DNA from: Flavobacterium phragmitis | Lineage (GTDB): Bacteria > Bacteroidota > Bacteroidia > Flavobacteriales > Flavobacteriaceae | DNA: 64,000 nt | NCBI RefSeq assembly: GCF_900112575.1 | Contig: NZ_FOMH01000003.1 | Location: forward strand, 186,001-250,000 | Direction: 5' to 3' | Part shown: piece after piece, positions 8,858 to 17,155 of the stretch | Layout of the letters: each line of letters opens with the position of its first letter | How positions within the stretch are numbered: position 1 is the first letter of the stretch | Position numbers and translations under genes: made by a program | Notes under the pieces: model-generated | Seen by the model: only the letters and a program-made list of their open reading frames with translations | What the model was told of the DNA's origin: nothing | Database searches by the model: none

Positions 8858-10039
8858 ATGAAAATTCTTAAGTATTTATTTCTTTTTGCGTTATTAAGTC
8901 TTGTTGCCCTAACTGTTTTTGTAGCCACACAAAAAGGAATCTTTGATGTAGAGAGAAGTAAAGTAATTAACTCACCACGCGCAACGGTTTACAGTTATCT
9001 TAATGACTTCAGAAATTATGAAGATTTTGAATCTTGGTCGGTTGAAGATCCTTCCATAAAAATGACTTTCCCAAATAAAACAAGTGGAAATGGCGCTTCT
9101 TTTTATTGGGATGGAGCTGATGGCAAAGGAAATGCAATCACTCTTAAAACAAAAGAAGGCGAAAGTATTGAACAAAAAATGCAATATGATGGTACTGAAG
9201 CCGATGTTTCTTGGACTTTAAAAGACACTTTAAACGGAAAAACCAAAGTGACCTGGAAAGCCAAAGGAACAATGAGTTTTCTTTTTAAAATATACACTGC
9301 TTTACACGGAGGTTCTAATAAAGTTATCGGAACTATCTATGAAAAAAGTTTAGCCAATATTGACAAAAACCTTGATTATGAAACCAAAACTTATGCAATC
9401 AAAGTGGATGGTTTAGTAAAAAAAACAGAGATCCCTTACATTCGCCAAACTTTTACAAGCGAAATAGAAAAGGTAAGCAAAAATGCCCGAATTGTAATTC
9501 CAAAACTTATTCATTTTAGTGAAACAAACGGATTATCTGCAAGCGGAAAACCTTTCATTATTTACCATACTTACGATACTAAAACTGGCTTAGCCAAAAT
9601 ATCAATCTGTTTACCAATCAATAAAGAAATCTCTATCAGTTCTGGAAGCGATATTTTATCTGGAAAATTAAACGGATTTGACGCAGTAAAAACGACACTT
9701 ACAGGCGATTACTCTCATAGAAATGAAGCTATTGCCAAAACAACAGCTTTTATAAACAACGGAAAAATTACGCCACAACTAAGCTGGTCACATCTTGAAG
9801 TATTGACTTTAAGCAGACTGGATGTAAAAGGCTCTTCTAAATTGGAAACGGAAATTTATTTTCCAATCATACCCAAAGTAGAACCAGTAGTTGCCCAGCC
9901 TGTTTATTCATCAGAAACGCAGACTCAGGAACAAGAACCAACACAAACACAACCGGTGGTAAAACGCAAACCTACCGCTACCCCTGCACCTGCTACCACA
10001 ACACCTCCTGCGCAAGAAGAAGAACAATCTGAATTTTAA
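8858..10039 (+). CDS. SRPBCC (polyketide cyclase-like) protein with N-terminal membrane anchor
   Basis: A 393-residue protein. Residues 1-24 form a membrane anchor or signal (YLFLFALLSLVALTVFVATQ). Residues about 30-170 resemble the SRPBCC/START-like fold (VERSKVINSPRATVYSYLNDFRNYEDFESW), a hydrophobic-ligand binding domain. Residues about 185-330 may be a GyrI-like effector-binding domain. The tail (about 345-393) is Pro/Thr/Gln/Glu-rich low complexity and looks disordered. Function is not known. It precedes the ECF sigma operon by 72 bp on the same strand. Confidence 0.7.
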   Translation: MKILKYLFLFALLSLVALTVFVATQKGIFDVERSKVINSPRATVYSYLNDFRNYEDFESWSVEDPSIKMTFPNKTSGNGASFYWDGADGKGNAITLKTKEGESIEQKMQYDGTEADVSWTLKDTLNGKTKVTWKAKGTMSFLFKIYTALHGGSNKVIGTIYEKSLANIDKNLDYETKTYAIKVDGLVKKTEIPYIRQTFTSEIEKVSKNARIVIPKLIHFSETNGLSASGKPFIIYHTYDTKTGLAKISICLPINKEISISSGSDILSGKLNGFDAVKTTLTGDYSHRNEAIAKTTAFINNGKITPQLSWSHLEVLTLSRLDVKGSSKLETEIYFPIIPKVEPVVAQPVYSSETQTQEQEPTQTQPVVKRKPTATPAPATTTPPAQEEEQSEF

Positions 10040-10111
10040 TGTTTCAAGGACAATTAAACCTTTTGTTTTAAATTCAGTCTTACTTATATTAAAGTTTACA
10101 AAACAAAAAGT

Positions 10112-10654
10112 TTGATAGACGAGAAGGAATTTATAAAACAATTATTAAACCCTGAAACGCAGAACACAGCGTTTCAAAAACTCTTGTCCGATTATCAGAG
10201 GCCTCTGTATTCTCATATTCGAAACATTGTTTTGAATCATGACGATGCCGATGATGTTTTGCAGAATACTTTTGTAAAAGTCTTTCAATATCTTAAAAAC
10301 TTTAAAGGCGAAAGTAAACTTTTCTCCTGGATGTATCGTATTGCCACAAACGAAGCTTTGACTTTTTTATCTCAAAAGGCAAAATTAAGCGGGATTTCAT
10401 CAGAAGATTTGCAGAATAAAACCATCGATAATCTAAAAGCAGACCTTTATTTTGATGGGGATGAAATTCAAATCAAACTTCAAAAAGCAATTGTAACACT
10501 TCCAGAAAAACAGCAATTAGTTTTCAAAATGAAATATTTTGAGGAATTAAAATATGAAGAAATAGCAGAAATCTTAGGAACATCTGTTGGAGCCCTTAAG
10601 GCATCTTATCATCATGCAGTAAAAAAAATTGAATTATATGTTACATCAAATTAA
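10112..10654 (+). CDS. ECF-type RNA polymerase sigma-70 factor
   Basis: A 180-residue ECF sigma factor. Region 2 is clear (DDADDVLQNTFVKVFQYL then FSWMYRIATNEALTFL, residues about 45-90), as is region 4 HTH (LPEKQQLVFKMKYFEELKYEEIAEILGTSVGALKASYHHAVKKIE, about 130-176). The only start that keeps region 2 intact is a TTG at 10112 (TTG ATA GAC GAG); there is no in-frame ATG upstream. It begins an operon with a putative anti-sigma and a Spy-like periplasmic protein. Confidence 0.9.
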   Translation: MIDEKEFIKQLLNPETQNTAFQKLLSDYQRPLYSHIRNIVLNHDDADDVLQNTFVKVFQYLKNFKGESKLFSWMYRIATNEALTFLSQKAKLSGISSEDLQNKTIDNLKADLYFDGDEIQIKLQKAIVTLPEKQQLVFKMKYFEELKYEEIAEILGTSVGALKASYHHAVKKIELYVTSN

Positions 10655-10687
10655 ACCTTTTGTAACTAAAACTATCTTATAGGTATT

Positions 10688-11107
10688 ATGAAAACATTTA
10701 AATTAGAAAACGAACCCAAAATAAAATCTGGATTTAAAACTCCAGAACATTATTTTGATAATTTTCCAGAAAAAGTTTTACAGCAATTAAACGAAAAAGA
10801 GGTTAAAGTAATTCCGTTTTACAAACGTAAAAAAGTACTTTCTTTAGCCGCAGCAGCAGTTATTGGTCTAGCTCTTATGATTCCGATTGTGAACAATTAC
10901 AGAGCAACATCAAACGACCTTGATGAGGCAGCTTTAGAAACTTATTTATCCTATCAGTCTAATCTGACTCAATATGACCTTATTCAGAAATTAGATGACA
11001 GCGATATTGAAAAATTAAATAATGATATTACTCTTGAAGATGAAACTATAGAAGATATTTTATCTTCAAGTCCGAATATAGAACACTTAATTTCAGAACA
11101 GAACTAA
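10688..11107 (+). CDS. Putative membrane-anchored anti-sigma factor
   Basis: A 139-residue protein with a cytoplasmic N-terminus (about 1-50), one membrane helix (LSLAAAAVIGLALMIPIV, about 55-72) and an acidic periplasmic part (many Asp/Glu, ...DSDIEKLNNDITLEDETIEDIL). It lies 33 bp after the ECF sigma gene. The topology and position fit an anti-sigma factor, but no zinc-binding ZAS (HxxxCxxC) motif is present, so the role is inferred from context only. Confidence 0.65.
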   Translation: MKTFKLENEPKIKSGFKTPEHYFDNFPEKVLQQLNEKEVKVIPFYKRKKVLSLAAAAVIGLALMIPIVNNYRATSNDLDEAALETYLSYQSNLTQYDLIQKLDDSDIEKLNNDITLEDETIEDILSSSPNIEHLISEQN

Positions 11108-11136
11108 ACTTAGACTTAACTCAACTTTACTTTAAA

Positions 11137-11595
11137 ATGAAAATAAAAAATATTTTACCGCTCCTGCTCTTTCTGACCAGTTTTTCCTTTTTTGCTCAAA
11201 ATGGAAAAATCGATGAAAAACGTGAAAAAATCAAAGCTTTTAAAGTTTCATTTTTAACAACAGAATTAGAATTAACTTCAACTGAAGCCGAAAAATTCTG
11301 GCCAATATATAATGCTTACGATGACAAACAATTTGACCTGAAGCATTTAAAAATGAAAACCTACATCCGGAAATTAAATGATGACAACATCAATAATCTT
11401 TCTGAAAAAGACGCTGTAACGTTATTATCTCAAATTGAAAGCACAGATAAAGAATTGTATGTACTTCGTGAAAAATACATGGCGAGTTTGAAGAAGATAC
11501 TTTCGGCAAAAAAAATATTAAAGCTTAAAAAATCTGAAGACGATTTCAATCGAAAATTACTGCAGCAATATCGAGATAAAGCCGGCAAAGATTAA
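11137..11595 (+). CDS. Periplasmic Spy/CpxP-like helical protein (putative ECF sensor)
   Basis: A 152-residue protein with a signal peptide (MKIKNILPLLLFLTSFSFFAQ) and a charged alpha-helical mature part (LTSTEAEKFWPIYNAYDDK; repeated helices to the C-terminus). Proteins of this shape, often named 'sensor of ECF-type sigma factor' in Flavobacteria, follow sigma/anti-sigma pairs. It is the third gene of the operon (29 bp gap) and may sense envelope stress in the periplasm. A strong terminator follows. Confidence 0.7.
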   Translation: MKIKNILPLLLFLTSFSFFAQNGKIDEKREKIKAFKVSFLTTELELTSTEAEKFWPIYNAYDDKQFDLKHLKMKTYIRKLNDDNINNLSEKDAVTLLSQIESTDKELYVLREKYMASLKKILSAKKILKLKKSEDDFNRKLLQQYRDKAGKD

Positions 11596-11617
11596 ATTTA
11601 ATAAAGAAACAACAGCG

Positions 11618-11665
11618 ATAAGAACCCTATATAATAACACTTACTTTATTATTTAGGGTTCTTAT
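11618..11665. terminator. Bidirectional terminator
   Basis: Long hairpin: ATAAGAACCCTA pairs with TAGGGTTCTTAT, extended by an AT-rich inner stem. It lies between the convergent Spy-like gene and the BNR protein gene. Confidence 0.85.
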
Positions 11666-11668
11666 TTT

Positions 11669-12730
11669 TTATTTAAAGTTCAGTCGAACTACTTTATTGT
11701 GCCCCGCTGCAATTGCAGTATTTCTATTTATAAAACGAATTGTAAAAAGTTTTGCGTCGGTAGATAACTGCATCCAGTTTTCGCCACCATTTTGAGAATA
11801 TTGTATTCCTTCAGAGCCAACACAAATAATTTCTTTTCCATTTCCCCCGGGAACATATTGTACACAAGACGCATAGCCAAATCCCATATTCTGGCCAATC
11901 AATTCCCAAGTTTTACCACCATCTTTAGTAAAGGCCTTATTATCAGTTTTATTGTTTGGAAAGTCATAATCTCCTCCTGCAATAAAACCTTGTTTAGAAT
12001 CATAAAAATCGGCTGTAAAAATACCGGTCATTTCTTTTCCTTGCACAATTGGCGTTTCTACTACTTTCCAAGTTTTTGCTTTATCAGGAGAATAAAAAAC
12101 ACGCGCTTTTTTTCCGCCAGAAACCAACCATGTATCATTTCCTTTTATAACAATATTAGTATTACTTGCTGCAAAAGCTCCTTCGCCAACAGCATTTGTA
12201 GGCAATTTGTCTGATAATAGCTTCGTCCAAGTTTCACCTCCGTCACGAGTTACAATAACCGAAAAAGTGTCTTCTGTTGGATCACCAATTGCAATTCCTT
12301 CTTTGTCATTCCAAAACTGCATGCTATCGTAAAACACTTTCGGATTCACTTCTTTATATACTAATTTAACTTTATTGTCTTTTTTGGAAACAGCATAAAG
12401 CAAAGCGGGATTAGCTACGCTAAGCAGAAAAATATCTTTGGAAGTCTGTGCGATACTTCTAAATTCCAATTTTAAAGTATCACGGTAAATATGCTCTTCA
12501 AATTTTTCATTTTTAGTTAAATCATAATAACCGAAACGAGAATTATCAGCTCCATACCAAATTTTATTTTTATCTACCAAGATGGCTCTAATGCTAATTC
12601 TATCTTTAAATAAAGTATCTACAGTCATTGATGTAAAACCGCTGTTATAAGCAACTTTAGTTTTAGAATTAAATGTTCCAAAAGACATCAATAAAATAAA
12701 AATACTGCAAAATAAAACTAGTTTTTTCAT
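11669..12730 (-). CDS. Secreted YCF48/BNR-like beta-propeller protein
   Basis: A 353-residue exported protein with an N-terminal signal peptide (MKKLVLFCSIFILLMSFGTFNS). At least four BNR/Asp-box-type repeats are visible: VTRDGGETWTKL, YSPDKAKTWKVV, FTKDGGKTWELI and YSQNGGENWMQL. This gives a beta-propeller similar to the photosystem II assembly factor-like (YCF48) and sialidase-type propellers. Such proteins are often annotated 'oxidoreductase' in Flavobacteria without biochemical proof. The sialidase catalytic residues are not recognisable, so an enzymatic role is not supported. Confidence 0.8.
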   Translation of the reverse strand: MKKLVLFCSIFILLMSFGTFNSKTKVAYNSGFTSMTVDTLFKDRISIRAILVDKNKIWYGADNSRFGYYDLTKNEKFEEHIYRDTLKLEFRSIAQTSKDIFLLSVANPALLYAVSKKDNKVKLVYKEVNPKVFYDSMQFWNDKEGIAIGDPTEDTFSVIVTRDGGETWTKLLSDKLPTNAVGEGAFAASNTNIVIKGNDTWLVSGGKKARVFYSPDKAKTWKVVETPIVQGKEMTGIFTADFYDSKQGFIAGGDYDFPNNKTDNKAFTKDGGKTWELIGQNMGFGYASCVQYVPGGNGKEIICVGSEGIQYSQNGGENWMQLSTDAKLFTIRFINRNTAIAAGHNKVVRLNFK

Positions 12731-12916
12731 AAGGAATTTAAATTTGGTTAACGCTAAAATACGATTATTTATAACATCTCAAATAGGTTTAGCTCATTTT
12801 CAAGAAATAATACGTCCATACTTTTATGCAAACGATTACATTTAGAAAGCAACAAACAAAACACATCTAGTTGATAAACAAACAATTACACCCACATCAT
12901 TTAACAAATAAATTTA

Positions 12917-12932
12917 TGGCACAGTAATTGGA
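12917..12932 (+). promoter_or_regulatory. Possible sigma-54 promoter
   Basis: TGGCAC, five nt, then TTGGA resembles the sigma-54 -24/-12 consensus (TGGCAC-N5-TTGCA) with one mismatch in the -12 GC. It lies 37 nt before the ATG of the Arg/Asn-rich lipoprotein gene. No TAnnTTTG box is seen in this gap. Confidence 0.35.
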
Positions 12933-12968
12933 TATCTTGAAGTACAAACAATTTAATATGATTTAGTC

Positions 12969-14303
12969 ATGAAAACGAAATTACTTTTAATAGCGATCAC
13001 AGCGATAGTTTTTGGTTCTTGTGCGGCACAGAGTCAAACTACAGTTTACGCAAAAAATTCAGATATAAGCGATAATTTAGATTTAAGAGCCGTTGCTTCC
13101 ATGTTTGGAGAATCTGCAAACCTTCAAGATTTTGAAAGAAGATTAAATGATCCTAAATATCAAATTTCAAACCTTGATCTTAATGGCGATGATGAAGTAG
13201 ATTACCTTCGTGTAATCGAAAGTGTAGAAGACAGAACTCACGTAGTAATCATTCAAGCTGTTTTAGACCGTGATGTGTATCAAGACGTTGCAACTATTGA
13301 CGTGGAAAGAGACAATTACAACAAAATAAGCGTACAGATTGTAGGTAACTCTTATTTATATGGAGCAAATTACATTTACGAGCCTGTTTACAGTGTTGCT
13401 CCTGTAATTTATACTTCTTTCTGGGTTACTAATTACAGACCTTACTATTCAACATGGTATTGGGGTTATTACCCAACTTATTATACAGCGTGGAGACCTT
13501 ACCCAGTTTACAGATACAGAAACAATGTAAATGTTTGCATCAATGTTCATAACAGCTACAACTATGTAAATGTGAGAAGAAGTTATAGAGCTCCTGTAAT
13601 TTACGAAACAAGACGTACGTATGGATACGAAAGAATGAGACCAAACTACAGCTTTGCCGAAAGACATTCTAATGTAAGCAATAGATATGATTTAGACCAA
13701 AGACGTATATCAAGTAGAGAAGCCAACAGAAACAGTTATAATACTAATAGAGGAAATACAGCAAGACCTATATCTTCTGACAACAGAATTTCAAATAGAA
13801 ATTATGCTGAAAACAGAAACACAACAGGCAGAACTTCTGTAGACAGAAACAATGGAACATACAACTCTACTAACAGAACTGCAAATAGAAACACAGAAGG
13901 AACTGTAAATAGAGACTATTCTAACAGAGGAAACAATAGTGCAAGAGTTGAAAATACTCCAAGAGCAGAATCTAGAAACAACAATTTTGGAATGACTTCA
14001 AGAGGAAATTCTGAAAATAGAGGAAACTCTAATCGTGATATGTCTACTCAGAGATCAGAAAATTCTAGAAACTATTCTCAGAACAGAAGTAGCAACATAC
14101 CATCTGCCCCAGTTCAAAGAGCTGAAGCACCAAGAAGTAATTCTGAAAACAGATCTAATTCCAACAGAGAATATTCGGCTAGACCAGCGCAAAGTCAACA
14201 GCGCTCAGAATCTCCAAGAGTAAGTCAAGAATCTCGTGGAGGAGGACAATCTCAAAGAGAAAGTGGCTCAAACTCTAGAGGCGGTGGAGGAAGAAGAGGT
14301 TAA
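12969..14303 (+). CDS. Lipoprotein with Tyr-rich middle and Arg/Asn/Ser-rich tail
   Basis: A 444-residue exported protein. The signal peptide ends in a lipobox-like FGSC (Cys about residue 18). Residues about 35-135 form a soluble domain. Residues 140-200 are extremely aromatic (YYSTWYWGYYPTYYTAW). From about 225 to the end the sequence is low-complexity Arg/Asn/Ser (NR, SR, ENR, RGG repeats), positively charged and probably disordered. No known family beyond this is recognised. The tail might bind polyanions such as DNA or polysaccharide at the cell surface (inference). Terminator follows. Confidence 0.7.
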   Translation: MKTKLLLIAITAIVFGSCAAQSQTTVYAKNSDISDNLDLRAVASMFGESANLQDFERRLNDPKYQISNLDLNGDDEVDYLRVIESVEDRTHVVIIQAVLDRDVYQDVATIDVERDNYNKISVQIVGNSYLYGANYIYEPVYSVAPVIYTSFWVTNYRPYYSTWYWGYYPTYYTAWRPYPVYRYRNNVNVCINVHNSYNYVNVRRSYRAPVIYETRRTYGYERMRPNYSFAERHSNVSNRYDLDQRRISSREANRNSYNTNRGNTARPISSDNRISNRNYAENRNTTGRTSVDRNNGTYNSTNRTANRNTEGTVNRDYSNRGNNSARVENTPRAESRNNNFGMTSRGNSENRGNSNRDMSTQRSENSRNYSQNRSSNIPSAPVQRAEAPRSNSENRSNSNREYSARPAQSQQRSESPRVSQESRGGGQSQRESGSNSRGGGGRRG

Positions 14304-14329
14304 GAATCTTTCAATTTACATATAGATTT

Positions 14330-14361
14330 AAAAGCACAATTTTAGGATTGTGCTTTTTTTT
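14330..14361 (+). terminator. Terminator after the Arg/Asn-rich lipoprotein gene
   Basis: AAAAGCACAAT / ATTGTGCTTTT stem followed by a T run. Confidence 0.85.
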
Positions 14362-14402
14362 ATCTTTTTAATTATAATAGCGGCTAATTTGTTTTAAAAC
14401 AG

Positions 14403-14410
14403 TAAATTTG
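14403..14410 (+). promoter_or_regulatory. -7 box of kup promoter (decides the start)
   Basis: TAAATTTG matches the consensus and overlaps an in-frame TTG at 14408 that would otherwise extend the ORF. A codon inside the -7 box cannot be the start, so ATG 14435 is used. Confidence 0.55.
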
Positions 14411-14434
14411 CAACCGTCTTTTATAAAAATATAC

Positions 14435-17020
14435 ATGAGCGCATCGCATAAAAACTTACATAGTAAGTTGTCTATTGGGGGTTTATTGATTACTTTAGGG
14501 ATTATTTATGGAGATATTGGAACCTCTCCATTGTACGTAATGAAGGCTATTCTAGGCGATCACACCATAAATGCCGATATTGTTTTAGGAGGTATTTCTT
14601 GTGTTTTTTGGACGCTCACATTACAAACTACAATTAAATATGTACTTATTACTTTAAGTGCAGACAACCACGGCGAAGGAGGAATTTTCGCACTTTATGC
14701 ATTAGTCAAGAAAACAAAAATTCAATGGCTCATTGTACCCGCCATTATTGGAGGAAGCGCCCTGCTAGCTGACGGAATTATAACACCGCCCATTTCGATT
14801 TCATCTGCTGTAGAAGGAATTAGAGCATTCTATCCGACAATGCAGACACAAACAATCGTATACATTGTAATTTCTATCCTATTTGTTTTATTTACAATTC
14901 AGCAATTTGGGACAAAACTAGTTGGTAAATTCTTTGCACCAATGATGTTGATTTGGTTTGCTATGCTTGGAACCTTAGGAACAATTCAAGTGTTGAATTA
15001 CCCAGAGGTAATTAAAGCGATAAATCCATATTACGCATACCATTTATTATCTATACATCCTGATGGTTTCTTTGTTCTTGGTTTTGTATTTTTATGTACA
15101 ACTGGGGCTGAAGCTTTATACTCAGACATGGGACACTGTGGTAGAAAAAACATCCGTATCAGCTGGATGTTTGTAAAAGCTACTCTGGTTTTAAACTATT
15201 TTGGACAGGCTGCTTATTTAATTCACCACGAAGGGAGCACTTTGCAGCAATTAGGAGGAGAAAACGGAAATCCATTTTACTTGATTATGCCACATTGGTT
15301 TTTACCATTCGGAATTGTAGTGGCAACTTTAGCAGCCGTGATTGCATCTCAGGCATTAATCAGCGGTTCGTTTACTTTGATCAATGAAGCAATGCGTCTT
15401 AATTTCTGGCCTAAAGTAAAAATCAAATATCCTACAGAAGTGAAAGGTCAATTGTACATTCCATCAATTAACTGGTTGTTATTTTTTGGTTGTGTTGGAA
15501 TTGTTTTACACTTCGAAAAATCAGGAAACATGGAACATGCTTATGGTCTTGCGATTATTCTCTGCATGATTATGACGACTATTTTATTGAATTATTACTT
15601 AATCATGAAACGAGTGAAATTGTATTTCATGGTTCCGTTAATTACAATTTATTTATTGATTGAATTCAGTTTCCTTTTTGCTAATATCACCAAATTTGCC
15701 GAAGGTGGTTATGTTACACTGATTATTGCAAGTATGCTGATTTCTGTGATGACCATTTGGTATTTAGCGAAGAAAATCAATAAAAACTATACAAAAGTTG
15801 TTAAAGTTGACGATTACAAACAAGTCTTAGTAGAATTGAGCCAAGATTTATCTATTCCAAAATATGCAACGCATTTAGTTTATATGACTAATGCTAATCG
15901 TGTTGATGAATTGGAGGAAAAAATCATTTATTCTATTCTTCAAAAGCGTCCAAAAAGAGCAGATATTTATTGGTTTGTTCACGTTAACATTTTGACTGAA
16001 CCTTATAAAACACAATATAAAGTAACTGAAATCGCTAAAGATGACATTTACAGAATTGACTTTAATCTAGGTTTTAGAGAACCAACCAAAATCAATTTGA
16101 TGTTTAGAGAAGTTATCAAAGACATGGTAAAACGTGGCGAAGTAGATATTACCAGCCGTTACGAATCTTTAAACAAAAACAATATTATTGGAGACTTCAA
16201 ATTTGTATTGTCTGAAAAATTCTTATCCAATGATAATGATCTAAGATGGCATGAGAATATTATCATGAACTCTTACTTCTTCATTAAAAAACTGAGTTTG
16301 TCTGAAGAAAGAGCTTTTGGTCTAGACAGTAGCTCAGTTAAAATAGAGAAATTCCCAATGGTGCTTCATGCCCCAGAAAATATTGGACTGACTAGAATAA
16401 TTGTAAAAAAGGAGAATGAACCAAACGACGATTATCAGAAAAGCGCAGAAAGCAATATTGATAACAAAAAAGATATCAAAAACATTGATAGCGAAGAAAA
16501 ATTTCCAAATAGTAAATCTAATGTTGAAGGTTTTTATACTAAAGAGTATTTTGATGAAAGATATTCAGAAGAAATCATTGACAAAGAAATGCTAGATGGA
16601 GCTTTGAAAATGATTGAAAGCTATTTTATTGATAATAAAATAGAGAGAAAAATCGAGCAACCTATCAATCATCCTTTAAATCTTGATCAAGCTGAATATT
16701 CTAAAGGATCTCCATTACCTTTTATATTATATTGTCAAGCTCTTGGTTTTGATGAAACGAATGTAACCTTAATGTTTTCATTTGCCATTAGTGATTATCT
16801 AATAAAAAATTACAACTTTAAATTATATAAAGATCACACCCCTGAATTCCCTTTACGAGGAATGACTCTAAAATACGATCATAATGGTTATGTTTTATCT
16901 CTTTATCCATATGAATATTCTCAAAAAGTAGTACAAGAGAATTCTAGGTTTGAAGATTTAATTACGAGAATAGAAACGAATATTGCTAATGCTCCAAATA
17001 TTGATGATTTTATAAAATAA
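14435..17020 (+). CDS. kup: Kup potassium uptake protein with unusual C-terminal extension
   Basis: An 861-residue inner-membrane K+ (H+ symport) transporter. Family signatures are clear: LGIIYGDIGTSPLYV near the N-terminus, DNHGEGGIFALYAL, GGSALLADGIITPPISI and GAEALYSDMGHCGR. About 12 helices run to residue 450, followed by the usual cytosolic domain ending near residue 650 (SSVKIEKFPMVLHAP). About 200 further residues follow: a Lys/Asn/Asp-rich linker and then a folded-looking domain (EEIIDKEMLDGALKMIESYFI ... MFSFAISDYLIKNYNF). E. coli Kup is 622 residues, so this tail is extra. I do not recognise it. Confidence 0.92.
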   Translation: MSASHKNLHSKLSIGGLLITLGIIYGDIGTSPLYVMKAILGDHTINADIVLGGISCVFWTLTLQTTIKYVLITLSADNHGEGGIFALYALVKKTKIQWLIVPAIIGGSALLADGIITPPISISSAVEGIRAFYPTMQTQTIVYIVISILFVLFTIQQFGTKLVGKFFAPMMLIWFAMLGTLGTIQVLNYPEVIKAINPYYAYHLLSIHPDGFFVLGFVFLCTTGAEALYSDMGHCGRKNIRISWMFVKATLVLNYFGQAAYLIHHEGSTLQQLGGENGNPFYLIMPHWFLPFGIVVATLAAVIASQALISGSFTLINEAMRLNFWPKVKIKYPTEVKGQLYIPSINWLLFFGCVGIVLHFEKSGNMEHAYGLAIILCMIMTTILLNYYLIMKRVKLYFMVPLITIYLLIEFSFLFANITKFAEGGYVTLIIASMLISVMTIWYLAKKINKNYTKVVKVDDYKQVLVELSQDLSIPKYATHLVYMTNANRVDELEEKIIYSILQKRPKRADIYWFVHVNILTEPYKTQYKVTEIAKDDIYRIDFNLGFREPTKINLMFREVIKDMVKRGEVDITSRYESLNKNNIIGDFKFVLSEKFLSNDNDLRWHENIIMNSYFFIKKLSLSEERAFGLDSSSVKIEKFPMVLHAPENIGLTRIIVKKENEPNDDYQKSAESNIDNKKDIKNIDSEEKFPNSKSNVEGFYTKEYFDERYSEEIIDKEMLDGALKMIESYFIDNKIERKIEQPINHPLNLDQAEYSKGSPLPFILYCQALGFDETNVTLMFSFAISDYLIKNYNFKLYKDHTPEFPLRGMTLKYDHNGYVLSLYPYEYSQKVVQENSRFEDLITRIETNIANAPNIDDFIK

Positions 17021-17038
17021 AAATCATATAAAATATGC

Positions 17039-17070
17039 AAAAAACACTCTTGGCTTAGAGTGTTTTTTCT
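17039..17070 (+). terminator. Terminator of kup
   Basis: AAAACACTCT / AGAGTGTTTT stem with TGGCTT loop and a T tract. Confidence 0.85.
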
Positions 17071-17130
17071 TTTAATGAGAATCAGAAATAAGATTCAGTA
17101 TTAAAAATTTAACTTTCAATCAATTAATAG

Positions 17131-17138
17131 TACCTTTG
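17131..17138 (+). promoter_or_regulatory. -7 box of the RsmB-type gene
   Basis: TACCTTTG matches TAnnTTTG, 17 nt before the ATG at 17156. Confidence 0.55.
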
Positions 17139-17155
17139 CACTTCAAATAAATAAA

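Noticed and set aside
14408..14434. TTG start extension of kup
   Set aside because: The TTG lies inside a perfect -7 promoter box, so it cannot be translated from that promoter.
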